Source: Heterostelium multicystogenum
Lineage: Eukaryota > Evosea > Eumycetozoa > Acytosteliales > Acytosteliaceae
Assembly: GCA_003667245.1 (NCBI GenBank)
Contig: RCNN01000123.1
Span: 1 to 64,000 of the forward strand
Reading direction: 5' to 3'
Length of the DNA: 64,000 nucleotides
Part shown: in pieces, positions 11,438-22,971 of the stretch
How positions within the stretch are numbered: position 1 is the stretch's first letter
How the letters are laid out: the number at the start of each line of letters is the position of its first letter
Program-made: the position numbers and the translations under genes
Notes under the pieces: model-generated
Databases searched by the model: none
What the model was told of the DNA's origin: nothing
What the model saw: only the letters and a program-made list of their open reading frames with translations

Positions 11438-13275
11438 ATGGATAAACAAATAATACTAAATATATATAATAATAGATATGTGTACAATATAATTGCTCAA
11501 CATCTATGGCATGACTATAGTCTCAGTGGTAGAAAGAATGTTGTCAAGATTTCAAATATAAAGATATCAGGTCCGTCGAATGGATGATTACTCACGGCTA
11601 TCATGGCCTGTTCCTATATAAGCTAAAGCATAACATCGACCATCTGATTTTCTCCATCGATTCGATCTATATGATCATCAAGAGCTTTCCGATCAGTATT
11701 GTACAGTCAGTCCACAAAGTTCGTCCAACCTACTTTTCGGATTTGGACAAGTGTTTATCTGCCGCTGCAGAGTCTACTCATTGGAAAGCCTCTTTTTGAT
11801 TTCTTATTAAAGATAAACAACAGTGCTTCACTCGCCGACTCAGTGGTTAGCTACAATATTTTAGCGGAAATTAGCTGTTGCGAAGAATAACTTGGATCTA
11901 CTTGAATTGATGCCTAAGATGTTGATAGCATCTGATCTGCTTGATGCTGCATGTTTACAACACGATTGTGCGTTGGCTACTGTGAAGTATCTTATCAGCA
12001 ATTATCCCGCAATGAAAATAGAAAAGGATACATTGAATAGCTTGGCAAGCAGAGGCCAACTACCAATCATAGAATTACTCTCCAATTGCTCCGACAAATT
12101 GTGTAAGATCGATGCTTTAGTATTAAAGAACTCATTTCTTGGTGGCCACATAGATACTTTCAAATTCTTAATTTCAAAACTCGATTCCAAATCACTGAAC
12201 CTGTTTCCAACCAAATCGACCAAGATTCCAGAGTCACTCGAAATAATAGACTATGTTTATGAAAACTTTCAACACTATGCACCAAAATGGTGGTATATAA
12301 CAGCCTATGCATATCATGGTCAGCTTGAGAAGTTGAAGACGATGCAACTAGTGGATGTGGATGATATATCATTGTCCGAAATTATCAACGTTACTTTGTC
12401 ACGTGGACATCTGATGGTGCTAGATTATCTGTTCCAAATCAAACCAAATATACGACCTAATAGTAAAGGAATTGAGGAGGCAGCTGTCAACTACCAGAAT
12501 GAAGCTATACGTTGGGCCTATAGCAATTATGGGGTCAAAAATATCTCTGGTCTTCCAACACTTTATAACATTATGAAAGCAGGAAATGAAGAAATCATAT
12601 ACTATCTGTTGGACACAATCTCAGCAGAGTTTGGTTTCTCCATCCGATATCACTATGAGTACAAAAATCTCTAATACACAGCTGTTCATGGCACTTTACG
12701 AAAGGACCATTTACAAATATAGACATTCATGGTTGGTGGAGAGTGCTATCAACGGAAACATGGATATCTTTTTCCATATTCTCCAAAATTGTCACAAGTA
12801 TGAATGTTCATCCATCAACTACAAAGTGATTGTCAAAGAACTGATAGCACATAATCACCAGGCAATGCTCAAAGCTTTGGTTGACAGAAACTATATCCCA
12901 ATGGGACAAATCTTTTTATTGGGTTGCACTAGAGTATGAATTTAACGCTCAAAATACAATGGATAAGAGATCAGCTCGGTGGATTGGCATCAGTAGAGAG
13001 CAAATTTACACCAGAATATTTTGATTCCAAATTTTACTCCGACCTTTTCTATTTCAATTTACATCGACTACACCCAACGATCTTTGCCAAACTCGAACAA
13101 AAAGTTAATTGTAAATGCCGATTTGTTGAGAACTTGTATTCTCAAGAATAATATCGAGTTATTTACATTCATCCTCAACTACTGTAAAGAAATGAATATA
13201 ACAGTGAAGAAATATGGTTTGCTAGAAACTTCAAAACTTAAACCAAAATTTTTTAATTTGCTATCCAATCTTTGA
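11438..13275 (+). CDS. Ankyrin-like repeat protein, dictyostelid family
   Basis: Starts at ATG 11438 with the family N-terminus (MDKQIILNIYNNRYVYNIIAQH, then a short basic linker). The body consists of degenerate ankyrin-like units of about 30 residues: LATVKYLISNYP, LASRGQLPIIELLSNCS, SFLGGHIDTFKFLISKLD, AYHGQLEKLKTM, LSRGHLMVLDYLFQI, IMKAGNEEIIYYLLD, AINGNMDIFFHILQNCHK. It ends KPKFFNLLSNL at 13275. Frame changes near 11585, 11800, 11890, 12640, 12940 and 13130. No catalytic domain is visible. It shares its start motif with the minus-strand gene at 42066-43134 (MDKQLVINTFNNILIRR), so the two are paralogues. Function unknown; ankyrin units normally bind proteins. Confidence 0.7.
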
Positions 13276-13943
13276 TCAACAGGTTGTGCAATCTCAGAAT
13301 TAAATCACCAACCAAATCTATTAACGCTATAATAAAAATTACCAAGTTCAATTTATTATTAATTGTATATATTTGATCCTTTATTTACTATATATATATC
13401 TTTGATTTGATTTGTTTTGTTTTGATTTAGAAATACATTAAATTCCACATACTTACGATAAAAATCAAATGAAGTTCGGAGGGGAGGTGTTACCCCTTTT
13501 TAAATTTAAAACCTGAAATTTGTAATTTCATACACTCTAATCAAAATAAAATCAAAAAATAATCAAAAAATGACAATATTTTATTAAACATAAACCCCCC
13601 CAAATACGCATTCCATCATTGGACAATACCTCTCGTGACAATTTTACTGAGTTGTAGCACTTGTAAATGTAAATATTTTAAAAAACATATAAACTCAGTG
13701 ATATTAGAGCAGTTTTAGTGGAGTAGTCACCCAGGAAATTTCTGACTCTGAAATTGATAATTAGTATTGATCTTTAACTAAACGTTATTGTACCAAACCA
13801 TGGTTTAGTCTTTTGATTTTCACCTTTTTGATGGATTTTTTTTAAGCTCGTAATTTATATCCACTATGATCTCAAGAAATCTTTAAAATGATGATATCAG
13901 CAACTATATATCCAACTTCTAAAACAAACGATAGAGTGGAAAC
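13276..13943. promoter_or_regulatory. Intergenic spacer with a small GC hairpin
   Basis: Mostly AT-rich. A GGGGAGGTGTTACCCCTTTTT sequence at about 13480-13500 can form a 4-5 bp stem followed by a T run. In a eukaryotic context this may be chance. It precedes the beta-helix gene and should include its promoter. Confidence 0.35.
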
Positions 13944-15886
13944 ATGTTTATTTTAAAAACTACTATCTTATTATTACTAGCAATAGTATTTATTAATATC
14001 TCAACTGCTACTTACTTAAATGATGACTCCGTTATCGTTTGTAATGTAAATCAAACATTGGACAGTTGTGAATTCAATGAGAACCAAATTCAGTATGTTA
14101 AAAACAATTAAACTATTATTAACCTTATTAATTCAAATTATTAGATCATGTCCAATCGTTATTGATTGTCTAAATTATTTGTATAAGCAAGTCATTCAAA
14201 ATCCCTCCATTACAACTACTGTTGTTACAATGATCGGTGCTTTGAGTTACGATTGTCCAGGAAATTATTCCATTTTTCCACAATCACAACTTCATATTTT
14301 CCAAGGTTCCCCCGATACTGTTTTTAAATGCAGTGTATGTTTCACAAATTAATCAAAGTTGGTAAAATTATGCTAATTTACTTTTATCCATAGGGTCCAT
14401 TTCTAGATATTGATTTAAAATCATATACTAATATTGTATTAAATGGATTTTCTTTGGTTGGTGCTGGATTCGGAGGTGTTTCGAATGGAGGTCTAGTCTC
14501 TGTTTCATACTCTGGATTCTCTGGTTCGCCAAAAATTGATTTAATCAACATGTCTATCTCTGGAGGTGGTGCCTATTTAAACGGAGGATGTATCTACGTC
14601 GATGGTTTTACTTTTGACCGTAGCCAACTCATCGGTTTTTAATTGCGTTTCCTACTTGAATGGTGGTGCAATTGCCTTGAGTGAATCAACTCCAAATGCT
14701 AATTTTATCAACTCTTCAATCTATGCCAATACTGCAATCCAGAATGGAGGTGCCATTGCTGGTTCTATCCTAAGCATCATTAACTGTACAATTACATCCA
14801 ATGTTGCTAATTTGGATGGTGGAGCCATTTACGCAAGTCAATACTTAACCATTTACAACAGTAGTTTTACCTGGAACACAGGAACGGGATATTTAAGCAA
14901 AGGTGGAAGTATCTACTTTGGCGGATCACATGGTATAATTTTTGGTAGCTATTTCATGGGCAACACCATCTCAGATTCTGGTACTGCAGGTGCTATCTAT
15001 GCAACTACATTGGATATTTCTTATTGTGAGTTTTCTAATAACACCGCTCATAATACTGGTGCTATTTATACAACCAATTCATTAAGCCTTAATACCGCCA
15101 ATTTTTACTTCGAATAATGCTGAACTATATGGAGGAGCCATTACCGCATACAATTCGTTCCAATCTATTGAATCCAGCTTTAATGGAAAACTCTGCCTAC
15201 CAAGGTGGTGCAGTATATCTTTTCAATGTACAATCTACCATCATCCAAAATACTACCTTCTTTGACAACAAAGCCCAATGGGGTGGTGCAATTGTAAGTA
15301 TATATCTTTCAAACCTCCTTGAGACTCTATTTCTAACTTTATTATTCATAGTATACCACTAGCTCACCATCACTTTATTTAAGTGGATCCAAGTTCTATC
15401 TAAAACACTGGTAAGCCAATAACGAATCAGTAAATGTATTTTACTGTCGAATTACTAAACACCTCAATAGCTACTAAAAACGCAGGTGCAATCTACTTGA
15501 ATACCGGATACCCAACCTATTTCGTCGGTGGTAAATTCTTTTACAATATCGACCAGAATGATCCTTCTAGCGATACATTCAACACCAATTCATTCTCAAA
15601 TGTAAATGTCGTCAATATAACCCAGGATACATTCGTTTCGAACGATATCTATTCAGTTCCAATCGTTCTTGAACAAAACCATGCATATGTAAGTATTTTA
15701 ATCTTACACTAGTTTTTAATAATAATAACAACTACTAATTTATTAAACTCTTCCTATTAGCCAATGGCCTATGGAGTAACAGGATACTGTTACAATGGTA
15801 TTGCAACAATTAGCACCGATGGTGTCGTACAATCATGTGAATGCTTCTCACCATATACCGGTAGCTCATGCAACTACATTAACTAA
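13944..15886 (+). CDS. Secreted right-handed beta-helix (Pmp-like) protein with C-terminal EGF-like motif
   Basis: Start 13944 gives a signal peptide (MFILKTTILLLLAIVFINIS). The rest shows the GGAI and FxxN repeats seen in chlamydial polymorphic membrane proteins and their eukaryotic relatives: LNGGAIALSES, NGGAIAGSILSIINCTITSNVANLDGGAIYA (in overlapping units), CEFSNNTAHNTGAIYT, YQGGAVYLFNVQST, FFDNKAQWGGAI. The C-terminus, GYCYNGIATISTDG then CECFSPYTGSSCNYIN, is EGF-like and ends at TAA 15884. Introns include roughly 14345-14394 (TAG acceptor before GPFLD), about 15294-15350 and about 15690-15760. Frame shifts near 14100, 14620, 15110 and 15400. Likely cell surface or extracellular matrix; no enzyme motif seen. 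Confidence 0.75.
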
Positions 15887-16010
15887 TATTATTATTTTGA
15901 CGACAAAATAAAAAAACTAATAAAATCATGGCACTGCAACTGACTCGTGTTCTATCTATCAACAAACATTGTGTAGATCAATAAGATAAAGCATATCTGC
16001 TGATCAAAAG

Positions 16011-17773
16011 ATGAGCACTTTACAATGTCAACAACACAATAAATCACTAAAGTTGATTTGTCATAAGTGTAATCGATTAATGTGTTCGAGATGTATCATC
16101 ACTCACAATATTGATCATAATGATCATGCTATATATTGTTATCATATCGATGATATCGTTGAACAATTAAATGACAACAATATCATTGATGACCATATCA
16201 ATCAACCATTAACAAATAGCAACAACAAAGATGGAATAAATCTTGATCACGATCATACTTCTAGATCGAATATCAAGCAAACACTGTCATCATTGTGGAG
16301 TTTCATTAAAATCATGCTCTTCAGAGATACAATCAATCACAACAACAGAGAATGAGATATCACAACACTTTGAAAAAATATCATCAATATCTCATCATTG
16401 AAGAACAGAGATTAAAGAATAGGTTGGCTCAGAATAAACAATCATTGACTGATCGAATCGAGAACAACATCAATCAATTAAAACATCTCATCAATATCAT
16501 CAGTATCAATAATCATTTGAATAACAATAACAACAGCAATAATAATGATAATACAACAGATGATAATCAATATGACAGCACAACAAATAATGATACCACA
16601 GATAAATACATGACAACAACATTGATATCATCAATAGAATCATGCTCTTCTTTGTCATCGTTCATCTCAAACCACAAACAAACATTATTCAATGATCGAT
16701 ACAATCAACCATATGATACCAATCAACTGATCAAGCAATTCGACAATGATCATCGATCAATCATTCTGTATCTATTGAATCAATACAATCAATCATTCAA
16801 TCACAAACCAATCGATGATATCAAACAACATTCATATTCATTGGCAACCAAACCATTCGATTCCGAATCAATGCAGTCAATTATCAAACAATCAATACAA
16901 TTATCAATTAAATCAAAGACAACAAACAACGAAGATGATGATTCAAACAAATCAACAAAATTTCTTAACAACACACAAAGAAAAAGGAGCAACACTCATC
17001 AATTTTTCAAACAAAAAATCATTTGAATTTATACAAATAGATTATGATTTCTATGGTACATTCCAATCAATTATCAGAGCTGGTGAACATATCTATGTAT
17101 TTGGTGGTTGGGGTAATCGAAACAAATGGATACGATTCTCAATCAAATCGAAATCAATTGAACATATTGGTATTATGGAAGGAATTGATGCTGATTTTCA
17201 TATATCAGTTTGTTATGATGGTCAAGATCATATCTATTTGGTTAATGGTTCTAATACACATCGAATTGATCGATTCAACATCAAAACAATGAAATTTGAA
17301 AGATATCTAAAATTACCAAAGCATTATGGCACACAAGTATCAACAATGATCTTCAATGGAATATTATATTCATTGTCATGTGATAAGAATATTCTATTTA
17401 AATTTGACTTGACAAAAAAAAACCATTTCAGATCTTCAATTGGATTTCAGACCATGCACAGCATGTCATGACAACAATGGTCATTTCTTCATTCTTTCAC
17501 CAGATCTTAAATATTTAACAACAGGATATAAATGTTTCATTAAATACAATGTCTTGACCAAACAAACAACCAACCTCCATATGATATTTGACACAGATGG
17601 ACTTTTTATTTCCAATTTACCATCGAGTATCAGCAACAGAGAGTTATATTTATTCATTTGGTGGCAAAGAATATCGTAATTACAAATATTCAATTGAAAA
17701 TGATCAATCAGAATCATTCCTTTTTTTGTTTGATCCATATTACAGAGATTATTGTGCATCGATTGTTTATTAA
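16011..17773 (+). CDS. B-box zinc finger / kelch-like protein
   Basis: The N-terminus has a B-box zinc site: CQQHNKSLKLICHKCNRLMCSRCIITHN, with the Cys/His spacing of the type-2 finger followed by HNDH (residues about 5-42). Then comes an Asn-rich, helical linker (HQYLIIEEQRLKNRLAQNKQ, Asn run at about 16510-16560). The C-terminal half is kelch/beta-propeller-like: EHIYVFGGWGNRNKWIRFS, HISVCYDGQDHIYLVNGS, THRIDRFNIKTMKFER, MIFNGILYSLSC, CHDNNGHFFI, ESYIYSFGGKEY. Stop at 17773. Frame shifts near 16350, 16980, 17430, 17580. The paralogue at 17938-18842 faces it tail to tail with almost the same propeller but no B-box. The family is expanded in dictyostelids; substrate unknown. Confidence 0.75.
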
Positions 17774-17937
17774 AAAATAGATTAATATTAAAATGACCAA
17801 TCAAAGAAAACAATAAAAATTCATAATAGATTTGTATAATCTCTTTCTTGAATATTTTAGGGGATACTTCAATGCAATCAAAAGCTGACATATATTCTTA
17901 TTTTATTATTGTTCCGCACCAGGAACGAGAAAAAGAA
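17774..17937. other. Convergent 3' spacer between the kelch paralogues
   Basis: Only about 160 bp separates the two stops. This is the loop of a large inverted repeat whose arms are the two propeller coding regions. Confidence 0.6.
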
Positions 17938-18842
17938 TCATTTTTTTAATAACTGTTGGGATTCATCATCTTGAATGGAATATTCAAAATTGTAATTGTC
18001 AGCCCCTCCAAATGAATAAACATAGCCTCCGTGGTGGTAAGTAAGAAATACAAATCCATCTTTTCCGGATATTGGATTGAGCTTGGTTGTTTGTTTGGTC
18101 AAAATATTGTATTTGATGAACTTATTCTCTTCTTTTGAATGAATAAAGAAATGACCATTGTTATCATGACATGCTGTGAATATCTTGACAGTTAGCTCTT
18201 CTACTGAAATGGTTTTATCTGTCAAGGAAATACTATCATTGATTCTTTATTCGATGACATTGAATATAATGAACCATTGAAGATCATTGATGATGATTGG
18301 ACATTAAAGTGCTCTGGTAAGTTGCAAATTCGTTCAAACTTCATTGTCTCGATGTTGAATCGATCAATTCGATGAGTGCTTGCGCCATTCACCAAATAGA
18401 TATGATCTTGACCATCATAACAAACTGATATATGATAATCAGGATCGATTCCTTCCATTTCACCGATGTGATCAATCGATTTCGATTTGATTGAGAATCG
18501 AATCCATTTGCTTCGATTGAAATAGCCACCAAATACATAGATATATTCGCCAATTGCTACCATTGACTGTAAAGTACAGTAGAAGTCATAGTCTAATTTT
18601 AAATGTTCGATTTCATTGTTTAAAAGATTAATGAGAGTTGCACCTTTATCTCGATGAGTGGTGAATATAAATTGATTGCTAGAGTTGCTGCTACCCAATG
18701 ATTTTACTGACTGTTCAAGTGTAGTTGATGATGATGATGTCTGTTTAGTAAGATTTGATGGTATCAAAGATCTCCAAAATGATTCGATAATCTGAATAAA
18801 AGAATTAGCACTTTGCAACTGTCGATTATTTATTTCATTCAT
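17938..18842 (-). CDS. Kelch-like paralogue lacking the B-box
   Basis: Minus-strand gene converging on the B-box/kelch gene. Its start is MNEINNRQLQSANSFIQIIES (18842); there is no zinc site upstream in any frame I read, so this copy has only a short Ser-rich linker plus the propeller. Matching units: TTHRDKGATLIN, EYIYVFGGYFNRSKWIRFS, HISVCYDGQDHIYLVNGAS, THRIDRFNIETMKFER, MIFNGSLYSMSS, TACHDNNGHFFIHS, GGYVYSFGG. One frame break near 18222 splits it into two ORFs. The end is a stop at 17938. It may act as a competitor or modulator of the full-length protein, or be a partial duplicate on the way to decay; sequence cannot decide. Confidence 0.72.
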
Positions 18843-19250
18843 TTATATTATTATTATATTATTCAAGAATCACATTGTTATACTATTTGGTAGAAATCAT
18901 ATAACAAATACTATTTAATTCCAATATATTTAACAAAATCTAAAGAAATGTTGTGATAAAAACACAAAACCATGATGTCTTGTTCTTGATTTAGTTTTGG
19001 AATTATTCATAGAAAAATAATTACTTAAAACATTGATAAGTCATGTGCATAAGACGGCACTTTGTTTTTTTGTGAATTTGTTTTTTACTAAGTGGTGTTG
19101 AGATGTGCATGTGCACATAGTGGTATTGTAAAAACTGATTAGTTTATCTCTCCTTTGAAATGCACATGACTTTTGCGAATTCCAATAGAATTAAAGGTTA
19201 CTTATTTTTAGCATTGCAGAAAAGATGATGTTAAAAGCAACGCAACGATC
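18843..19250. promoter_or_regulatory. Divergent promoter region containing inverted-repeat element copy 1
   Basis: Lies between the 5' end of the kelch paralogue (minus) and the p31comet start (plus), so both promoters must be here. A third of it is the inverted-repeat element described separately. Confidence 0.5.
19038..19172. mobile_element. MITE-like inverted-repeat element, copy 1 (135 bp)
   Basis: Perfect 13-bp terminal inverted repeats: AAGTCATGTGCAT at 19038-19050 and ATGCACATGACTT at 19160-19172. Inside are GACGGCAC after the left end, a GTGCACAT palindrome near 19111-19118 and TCTCTCCTTT before the right end. A second copy at 43283-43391 shares the first 26 bases exactly and the right-hand motif. 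No open reading frame. Target duplications are not clear. Non-autonomous DNA transposon is the simplest reading; a shared regulatory or RNA hairpin module is the alternative. Confidence 0.6.
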
Positions 19251-20186
19251 ATGAATGTTGAAACCATTGAAATTGACGTGCCCATCACATACAATCAACA
19301 TCCGACTATAATTATTGAAATTATCAAATATCTATTGTATATTAGAAATCAAATTAAATCGTAATATATCTAAATGAACAATCTAAAGATAAACAATTAC
19401 TAATGCTTTGCTGTTATTATCCTAAATATTATTAGTCCTTTTAATAATTTATTATTATTACAACAACAACAACAAAAACAACAACAAAGATCATATATAT
19501 CAGATAGGTTATCGTTAAGATCAGAAAAGTTTATCAATCAATGTAACAGCCTGTTTGAGTCAATTAAAAATGAATATATAGCATCATCATCATCATCATC
19601 ATCTTTATCCTCAACAAATAGAGGGATAACAACAGTTGCATTGATATTTGGTAGCTCTACAGTATCTCCTAAAGAAATCTACCTTATTAGGTTCCCAGAA
19701 GTAACAAGAATTTGGCATGATACAAATGATGAAGCAGCTCATATGTCAAGGATGAGAGATATATTTAGAACTCTAGTTGTAGCACAACCAAATAGTTTTA
19801 TAGATCCATTATCTATCACAAAGATGTATACAATGATTTTCAATAAGTGCAGTTGTAGTTATGATGAACAACCTACAACAACAAATATAGATGATATTAA
19901 AACAAAAGAAGTAGAACAACAACAACAATATAGATTTATACCTAAACAAAATACAATATCAATATCGTTTAAGAAATCTACCAAGATAATCATATTTAAC
20001 TTTGACCCAACTAAACCGTTAGAAGATCTATTGGAAATACAAAAGAACAGAATCGTATTTAAATGTAATAGCATGTTGGAAGAAGATGAATGTAAGGATA
20101 TGGATATAAGTAATGATGAAAATCATTACAACGCTAATGAATCAATCCTATGTCTTCAATCACCTATATCAATCAAAGGCCTATAA
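19251..20186 (+). CDS. mad2l1bp: p31comet-like (MAD2L1-binding) protein
   Basis: p31comet binds closed MAD2 and, with TRIP13, silences the spindle checkpoint. Exon 1 (19251-19360) reads MNVETIEIDVPITYNQHPTI then IIKYLLYIRNQIK. A 75-bp GTAATA...TTAG intron follows (19361-19435) with perfect phase, and exon 2 continues SPFNNLLLL. Landmarks match the animal protein in order: VALIFGSSTVSPKEIYLI (animal LILLGGNALSPKEFYEL), MRDIFRTLVVAQ (LRRLFRAIFMAD), QYRFIPKQNTISISF (WFRPKLNYRVP), and a C-terminus SPISIKGL (APVTFKGF), the HORMA-like edge. Gln and Ser runs (19460-19490, 19580-19605) are typical dictyostelid insertions. Notably free of frame breaks. The assignment rests on remembered family motifs, not a search. 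Confidence 0.75.
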
Positions 20187-20304
20187 TAATAATAGGACTG
20201 TAGTATAATAAAAGGCATCAAGATCATTGCTTGCCTGCATTCTGTATATTATTATTATTATTCTTTATATTATAAATTTAAAAAAACAAGCATTATAATT
20301 ATTA
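20187..20304. terminator. Convergent 3' region
   Basis: About 120 bp between two convergent stops, very AT-rich with ATTATTATT repeats and AATAATAAAA-type sequences usable as polyadenylation signals on both strands. Confidence 0.4.
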
Positions 20305-22010
20305 TTATTGTGCTTTTATACTGTTGGGTGAGCAATTGTAGATTTTCTCTAATTCACCTACTTCAAGCGATGAACGGTCTGGATGTCTTACGTCAATTCT
20401 GATAACCTTTCTTACGGTCTTGTTGTCGTGAAGCAATGCACCTAGTGTCTTCCATGTCATCTGTAACTCATAACGCTTTCTGATGTCTTGGAGGATTTGA
20501 TCTTCGGATCTGCCTGCGTACCAGACGTTGATGTCCTTGGCAGCATGTTGGGCGTAATCTGTGTAGTGGATAGCCTCTGGAAGTTCGATAAAAGTAGTCT
20601 TTCCATTCATAAGATGGTTGTAGAGTACCTCTTCGAATTGTTCACGTGTCTTCATACCGAACCAATGGAAAACACTCAAACAAAGTTGATACTCAAACAT
20701 GTGTTTCTTTGTTACCAACTCCTTGAACATCGATGATTTGATTGTTGTTTTGCAGAGGTAGTTGTTCTTAATGTCTAGCTCCTTAATTTTCGCTTCGTGA
20801 GATTCCAATGCTTGAGAGTATTCTTTGATGGCTTCACCTTCGAGTGACATAACAAGAGTTGTTGGCAACTTTTGTGCTAAGTGGGTAGAGAAATATCCAT
20901 GATTTGATCCATAGTCAACTGCCTTAGCATCATCAGGGATTTTTCTTTGATTCTTGATATCTTGTTCGATTTCACGCTCGATCATTCTCCATCTTGGGAG
21001 ATTTCTCAATGGATGGTAACCAGATTCAGTGCTGGTAGCAGTGAGGATTCCAAGCTTCTCAAGATCCTTCTGACTGGACTCCATCAAAATACGCTCTTGC
21101 TTGGCATTTAGTTGTTGTACCTTCTCGCTGGTTGGAGCAGAGACAAAGTTGACTTCAATTTGTGGTGGCATTACAGTCTGGAAGGTGTATTGTGCACGAA
21201 GCATGTGGAAGTCAGAAGTAACAACATAGATACGGGAAATTCTATCAGTTTCGAGACGTCCAAGTGTGTTGAGAGCATTCTCTGCGGTGTTGGTGGAGGT
21301 CAAGTCCAAGAAGATACTTGCTTCGACAACCTTCTCATCGAGTGACAATGCAAGATCCTTCATTGCAGCGGCCTCTGATTTATATTCGTACTCATCGAGT
21401 TCACCGTCGCCGGTCTTACCCTTACCAGAGAAAATGAGCAATGGGTTAAATCCGTTGTTTACCAACTGTACATAGGTGTCGACTGCAGTTGAAACACGAT
21501 CCTTGAGGATCTTTGATGGCATACCGTCAGAGTGCAAGGTGTATCCGAGTGCAATGATGGCGACATCAAAGTCTTCGTTAATGGTTTTCTTTGGTGGAGT
21601 GGTTTCAATTGAGCTGTCATCGACTGGGATAAAGGTGTTTTGTTCCTCGCTCTTTTCATTGTTATCTCTATTTTGGTTGTTGTAGTTGTTTGTATTGTCT
21701 GCACCGCCTTCTTCGCTCTCGCTATTTAAATCATTGATGGAACAGGTACTTTTGAGTGAGATGGATGCTCTGTTGGCGGGTTTGTCTGTGCTGGCTTGGT
21801 TGGTTGTTCATTATTATGGGTTTTTCCATGAGCATGATCGTTATGAGGAGTATCATTTTTTCTGACTGGTGTGTTGTCGGAAGTGTTTACATCGTTTGAC
21901 TTTGAAAAGTTCCAAAATGAAGTCAAATATAGGAACAATACAACTCCAATCAAAATAGTAATCTTATTACGAGATACACTAAATCTCGATGAATTACTAT
22001 ATCTTCTCAT
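20305..22010 (-). CDS. Membrane-anchored DUF218 (YdcF/ElyC-like) plus methyltransferase-like fusion protein
   Basis: The N-terminus is a type II anchor: MRRYSNSSRFSVSRNKITIL, a hydrophobic stretch (GVVLFLYLTSFW), then a Pro/Asn/His-rich stem. The DUF218 domain (about 21600-21150) shows DVAIIALGYTLHSDGMPS, LKDRVSTAVDTYVQLVNNGF, LIFSGKGKTGD, YKSEAAAMKDLAL, STNTAENALNTL and IYVVTSDFHMLRAQY, all hallmarks of that fold. The C-terminal half carries a Rossmann-like start, AVDYGSNHGYFSTHLAQKL, then CLSVFHWFGMKTREQFEEVL, as in SAM-dependent methyltransferases. Stop at 20305. Frame shifts lie between 21540 and 21730. Likely lumenal or extracellular, on a Golgi/ER or surface membrane. Substrate unknown; DUF218 proteins in bacteria act in envelope polysaccharide metabolism. 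Confidence 0.75.
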
Positions 22011-22971
22011 ACTTTTATATAATCTATTATTATTATTACTATTCTACTTAATAATAATAATATTGTATATATATAAATTATCGACAACTAAACCAATATA
22101 AAGTATGTAATTGTACAAAATTACTACTACTACAACTACGATGTTGGGTTGTGGTGATTCAACTGTTGTTGTTGTTGATTATTAATAATATATATTATTC
22201 TTGAGTAGTTAGTTTAGTTGGTCTTTTATCTAACCAGATTTTTTCAAAGACCAAAAATTAAATAGTTTTTTTTATTTTTAATTTTTGCTAACCGCTGATT
22301 GTGGATGAGGTAGAGCAACTGGTTGGTCCACAGTAAATTTTGACTTGATTTGGAATTGTTTTCAGAAGTTTTAAAAAAAGTTAATATTACATTTCATGCC
22401 TATGAAATGTGGCATTGAAATGAAGTTATAACTATCACTTAATATTCATCCCAGTTTGTTTCAAATTACATATAAATCTATAGATCAATATATATACAAA
22501 TATTTATTCTTATTTGACTATAGCATATATATATATAGTGGATATATGATTATCATATGATCTAAATATTGATAGTTAAAATATTCAATAAATACAATTA
22601 TTTGTAGATATAGATATAGATTAAGATTAATAAAACTCAATATATCAAACTTAACTTATTAAATTTAACGGTTAGCCCAAAAGTTATAACTTTAAAGATA
22701 ACCAACAACCAAGTATTTAAATACTGAACTACTACTACTACTCATGAATTCAATTATTATTCTGTTGTGAAGTAGTTCTATTGCAATACATTTATGTTTT
22801 TTTTTTTGTTTTCACCAAATTATTTAATTATTAAATACTTGTTATTGTTATTATTAATATTAATAAAAGTGAACTAATTAGTTTTGTGGTTTTTTGCATT
22901 ATTTGAAATTAAGAAGTAAAAAACAACCTATTTGCTTACGTAATATTAGTTAATCATAGAGAGACAACATT
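22011..22971. promoter_or_regulatory. Divergent promoter region, about 960 bp
   Basis: Between the DUF218 fusion (minus) and WDR20 (plus). Very AT-rich with TATATATA stretches (about 22510-22540) and a T run near 22800. No gene seen. Confidence 0.5.

Noticed and set aside
13474..13500. GC stem followed by T run, like a rho-independent terminator
   Set aside because: The host is eukaryotic; the stem is only 4-5 bp and no short RNA gene ends here.
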